Positions 60,816 through 64,000 of a stretch of 64,000 nt of DNA are shown here, piece after piece (the stretch's first letter is position 1; every line of letters begins with the position of its first letter). This DNA is from Russula earlei. Taxonomy: Eukaryota > Basidiomycota > Agaricomycetes > Russulales > Russulaceae. A program made the position numbers and the translations under genes. The DNA lies in NCBI GenBank assembly GCA_025769875.1, contig JAGFNK010000168.1, forward strand, positions 38,562 to 102,561. The letters are read 5' to 3'. The notes beneath the pieces are model-generated. The model did not search any database, was not told where the DNA came from, and saw only the letters and a list, made by a program, of their open reading frames with translations.

Positions 60816-61151
60816 TCCCAAGTCTAATATAATAAGATTATTTCAGTGTCTCACTGTGGGGCACGAACACTGAGGATCCAAGGCAAACTATCTGAGTGTA
60901 CAAGTAAGGCTGCTACGAGGTACGCACATGCACGCGTACACACTGGTAACTACATTTCAACTATGGACGGTGTTCTTTAATGACAGGTAAAGCAAATGTC
61001 CATGTGAGCGAATCAAGTCCCTTTCCGTTGGCTAGGTGCAGCCTCGGCATGTGTGTGCATACAGGCGCGCGTGACTTTGACACGTCATACGGTCTGTGCG
61101 CAAGCACGTGATGGGTGTTAAGGACGAAAAATGATAACTATGGGTAATGTG

Positions 61152-62639
61152 TCACAGCAACAATAAGAGAAATGGGGACATACAGGACATCCTAGTTGGG
61201 TTCGCAGTTGATGTAGATAATGTCCCGCTCAGCAGGGCCTTGAGGAGAGGCGATGGTCTGGAGGCACGCCGTTTACGCTGCTGGGATGAGCTTGATGCTG
61301 ATGTGGGAGCGGGGTCCACAGCCTCACGCAGCCAGTCGAGATCCTGCTGCATGTCATGAACCATTCTCCGGAGAGGGCCCTTGAAGGACCCTTCCTTATA
61401 GGAGGAAACCCAGCCTCCATGGTGTCACCCTGTTCACACAGCAAAAGGGTGAGTAGAAGTGTCCACAATATCGCGCGTGCATTGTTGCGAGTGATTCTCG
61501 GCACAATCGACATACAGCAAGCCCCACTTAAAGGCAACCCTTTTAACAACAAAGACAGTATTAGGGCCTTCCTAAAAACCCTTTGGAACGACCCTAGAAG
61601 TTCTACAATAGGCACTAACCTAGTATCAAAGGCCCTACAACGCGTTATTAGACCAACTCTAATAACTATAGAACGGACTATAAGGCAATACTAAGGACCT
61701 TAATAGAAGTATTAGGGTCGACTCTAAGGACCCTAATAGAACTATATAAGGGCCTTATAAGATAACACTATCCCCTAACCAAACTACAAGTCTTCAAATG
61801 ACCGGCCCTAAACTAACTAACAGGAAATGAATCAGGTGCTCGCACGTGCACTAAAGCAGTAAACATGTGGACAATGAAGGCTCTTACTCATCAGGAGAAG
61901 CCTTCTTACTCAGCAGCTTACTGAGCATGACTGAGCATGCTCAGTAAGCATCCTCCACTTCTTACTCATCACTCTATTGTGCTTGATAACAAGGTTATGA
62001 CTTGTTCCCTATTTAGCAGTTCTCTTGTAGTATATAAGCGCTCAATAAAGTAGCGGACAGTCCTCAGACTGTCCATTTGTTTACGGCACTCTCCATCCCT
62101 GGGATACTCCTTTAAGGACCATCCCCTTGTGACTACCCTGGCCTCTTCCCTGCGTGATTGCTCGACTCTCACAGTAACAATACCTCTCTGGTATCTGTTA
62201 CTACTCTGGACTCTACTTCTCGCCACGCAATCTTGGACGTCTATCGACTCGTCTTCGAGCTTATCCCTCGCTCTTGAACTGGATAGTTCAACAGTGAGTC
62301 TTGACACTGCACACCTTGGAGTTCCCTCAGCACACCATCGAACTCCTGGCGGAGAGTGGTGAGCTCTTTGAAAGCTTCATCGTGCTCCTCTCCGAGACGA
62401 TCAATCCGTTGCTGGAAAGGCTGAGCCTCCATGTGGTCACGGGCTTCCCATGCGCAGGCCATTGACTCGTCGTCCTTGTGATCGTCGAGATGGAACTGCA
62501 AGTGGCGGCACACATGACATTGTTGGCCATGTGTGTGATGTGACGAGTCTGGTTGTAAGTCCAACGTAGGACTGGAGGGGGAGGACACCAGTCTGTTTGG
62601 TTCTGGCCATGTATAAGAGCTGAGTGAAAGACAAGACAA
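61152..62639 (-). pseudogene. Coiled-coil repeat-family gene split by a solo LTR
   Basis: The upstream part (62307-62639) has a CHVCRHLQFH cysteine pair and a coiled coil (RIDRLGEEHDEAFKELTTLR, QEFDGVLRELQGVQ). The downstream part (61152-61351) continues QDLDWLREAVDPAPTSASSS. Between them lies the LTR at 61352-62306 with a perfect CTGCA target duplication; without it the frame would run on. A second, diverged copy of the downstream part is at 63717-63953. In another frame just upstream, ATG at 62610 starts MARTKQT, identical to the histone H3 N-terminus. Confidence 0.7.
61352..62306. mobile_element. Solo LTR 2 of the same family
   Basis: TGTCATGAACC...GTCTTGACA, flanked by CTGCA at 61347-61351 and 62307-62311 (perfect 5-bp target duplication). 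Independent insertion from LTR 1, since each has its own flanks. Contains a clear TATA (agtatataagcg) and aataaag. Confidence 0.88.
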
Positions 62640-63716
62640 AAGAAAAAGGGAATCGTGGAATTATATTGTGCCTGCTCGACTCGCCATCGGGAATATGCTT
62701 ATTGAAATGCAGGGGCCTCCTTTTAGGAAATAGGTATGATCTGCACACATGGAGGGAGAGAGGGAAGATGCAAGTGAGCGACTGTGGGAGAGAGAGGAGA
62801 GTGAGTCCAGGGAAGATCAGAGTGCCAGCATGAGGAGGTACGTACATTCTTGCAGGGTCAACCAATATACCCCCCCCATTCACATGTGCAACGCAACACA
62901 TATGCACATATATGTAAAACACATATCGATATCACAATGAGACGTAAGTTTACAACATCCTCTGCTCATTAAGGTATGAAATGGCAAGCAAATAAATAAA
63001 TAACACGGGGTTGTGAGGCCACAATTATATGGACCCAGGAGAAGGGGAGAACTGGGAAACATGAGACATCCACTTAGCCACAGCACGACCACTACATACC
63101 ACCCCAGCAGACTACCGTCCTCAGAAGCCTGAGCACATTATGTCGCTATTTAGCCAGTGACCACCTCTGAAACACGATGTACGCTGTGAGATACAAATTC
63201 GGATTCCAAACAAAATATGAACAATCACTGACTCGTGGTGGAACAAAGGGGAGACCTGATTCATGAGCGCAAGGTTAAGTATCTGTCCACGACACGGCCT
63301 GTGCAAACCGGAGAACACGGGCCGTAAGTGCCCTATCACCATGCGGCAATAATTGCCCTATCACATGTGGCATAATTGCCCCAATGACGGAGATATGCGC
63401 TTTCATGCAAAATTCTCCTGGCAAAATGCTGGATCTGGCGTGCTCACGTATGTAAAGTGTTTTGTGAATCTGGTCAGGAATGCTTGTCGTTCAGCCAGCC
63501 CTGAGGCAGATCTATGATCCCAGTGACGTCGTACGCTTTTGCCGGCCATAGTGCCAAGTGCAAGGAGTTCATATCAATGGCATGTATTAAGTTTGAAGCG
63601 TCATATCGTAGTAAATCTACGAGGACTGTATCAAACCATGGAACATATTGACATTGTCATGAACAACCTGCTATGGTACATGCTATATCATATATCAATC
63701 CTGTGAAGTCCTGGAG
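62640..63716. other. Repeat-rich intergenic
   Basis: Holds copy b of the dispersed repeat (63272-63420) and its tail (63640-63690, attgacattgtcatgaacaacctgc, matching 55168-55195). No gene recognised. Confidence 0.5.
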
Positions 63717-63953
63717 TTAGAGCAGCGATGAGTCATAGCAATAGGTGGAGTGGAGGGGGGACATACGGTACATCCTGCTCAGATTCGCAGTCAATGGCAA
63801 TGACGTCCCGCTCTGCATGACATAGTGTGGTTGAGGAGTCTTGATGAGCGATGGTTGCGAGGCGCAGGCATTTATGCTGTCCGGATGAGCATGATGGGGA
63901 GGCGGGAGTGCAGCCCACAGTCTTGCGTGGCTGATCGACGGCACGATCCACAA
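63717..63953 (-). pseudogene. Diverged second copy of the coiled-coil gene 3' part
   Basis: Nucleotide similarity to 61140-61345 is clear: ggggacatac, a gttcgcagt/attcgcagt block, tgtcccgctc/cgtcccgctc and cacagcctcacgcag/cacagtcttgcgtgg in order. No single frame is shared throughout. It continues toward the window edge. Confidence 0.55.
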
Positions 63954-64000
63954 GGGCGCTGTGTAGTTCGTTGTGCGTCGAGGCTCTCCTTCAGCTTTGT

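Noticed and set aside
57340..62306. Full LTR retrotransposon bounded by the two LTRs
   Set aside because: The interior has no gag, protease, reverse transcriptase or integrase, and each LTR has its own target duplication, so they are two solo LTRs.

Overview
The window looks like a stretch of an Agaricomycete (basidiomycete) nuclear chromosome. Genes are intron-dense, with GT-AG introns of about 45-65 bases. Families largely or wholly restricted to such fungi are present: class I hydrophobins, a FunK1 kinase, DUF6699 proteins, a Crinkler-type kinase and a PL14 lyase. All gene models below were read by hand from splice signals and protein family patterns; no database search was run.

Layout. 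0-6 kb: the 3' part of a cysteine-rich membrane protein, an L-arabinitol/xylitol-type dehydrogenase and RAD7. 6-16 kb: four hydrophobins, the last three inside tandem ~2 kb segmental duplications. 16-25 kb: a large ankyrin-repeat protein and the ER syntaxin Ufe1. 25-31 kb: a degraded stretch, then a Crinkler-header/nuclease-like/kinase gene whose 5' end is cut off by a hAT transposon with a perfect 8-bp target duplication. 31-42 kb: calcipressin, a CCDC124/Oxs1 homologue, two neighbouring DUF6699 genes, PRPP synthetase and glutamate 5-kinase. 42-51 kb: a PL14 lyase, ALG2, a secreted protein made of Kex2-type repeats, and the OST48/WBP1 subunit of oligosaccharyltransferase. 51-57 kb: FunK1 kinase and an F-box protein. 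57-64 kb is repeat-rich: two solo LTRs (one splitting a coiled-coil gene), a Myb-type gene and dispersed repeats.

Links between genes: ALG2 and WBP1 both serve N-glycosylation in the ER, where Ufe1 also acts. PRPP synthetase and glutamate kinase are adjacent biosynthetic genes. No obvious functional cluster surrounds the Kex2-repeat peptide; no UstY-like or other tailoring enzyme is visible here.

A caution: at least eight conserved reading frames are broken by single-base indels, mostly at short homopolymers. Because several hit housekeeping genes, residual sequencing error is a more likely cause than widespread decay.
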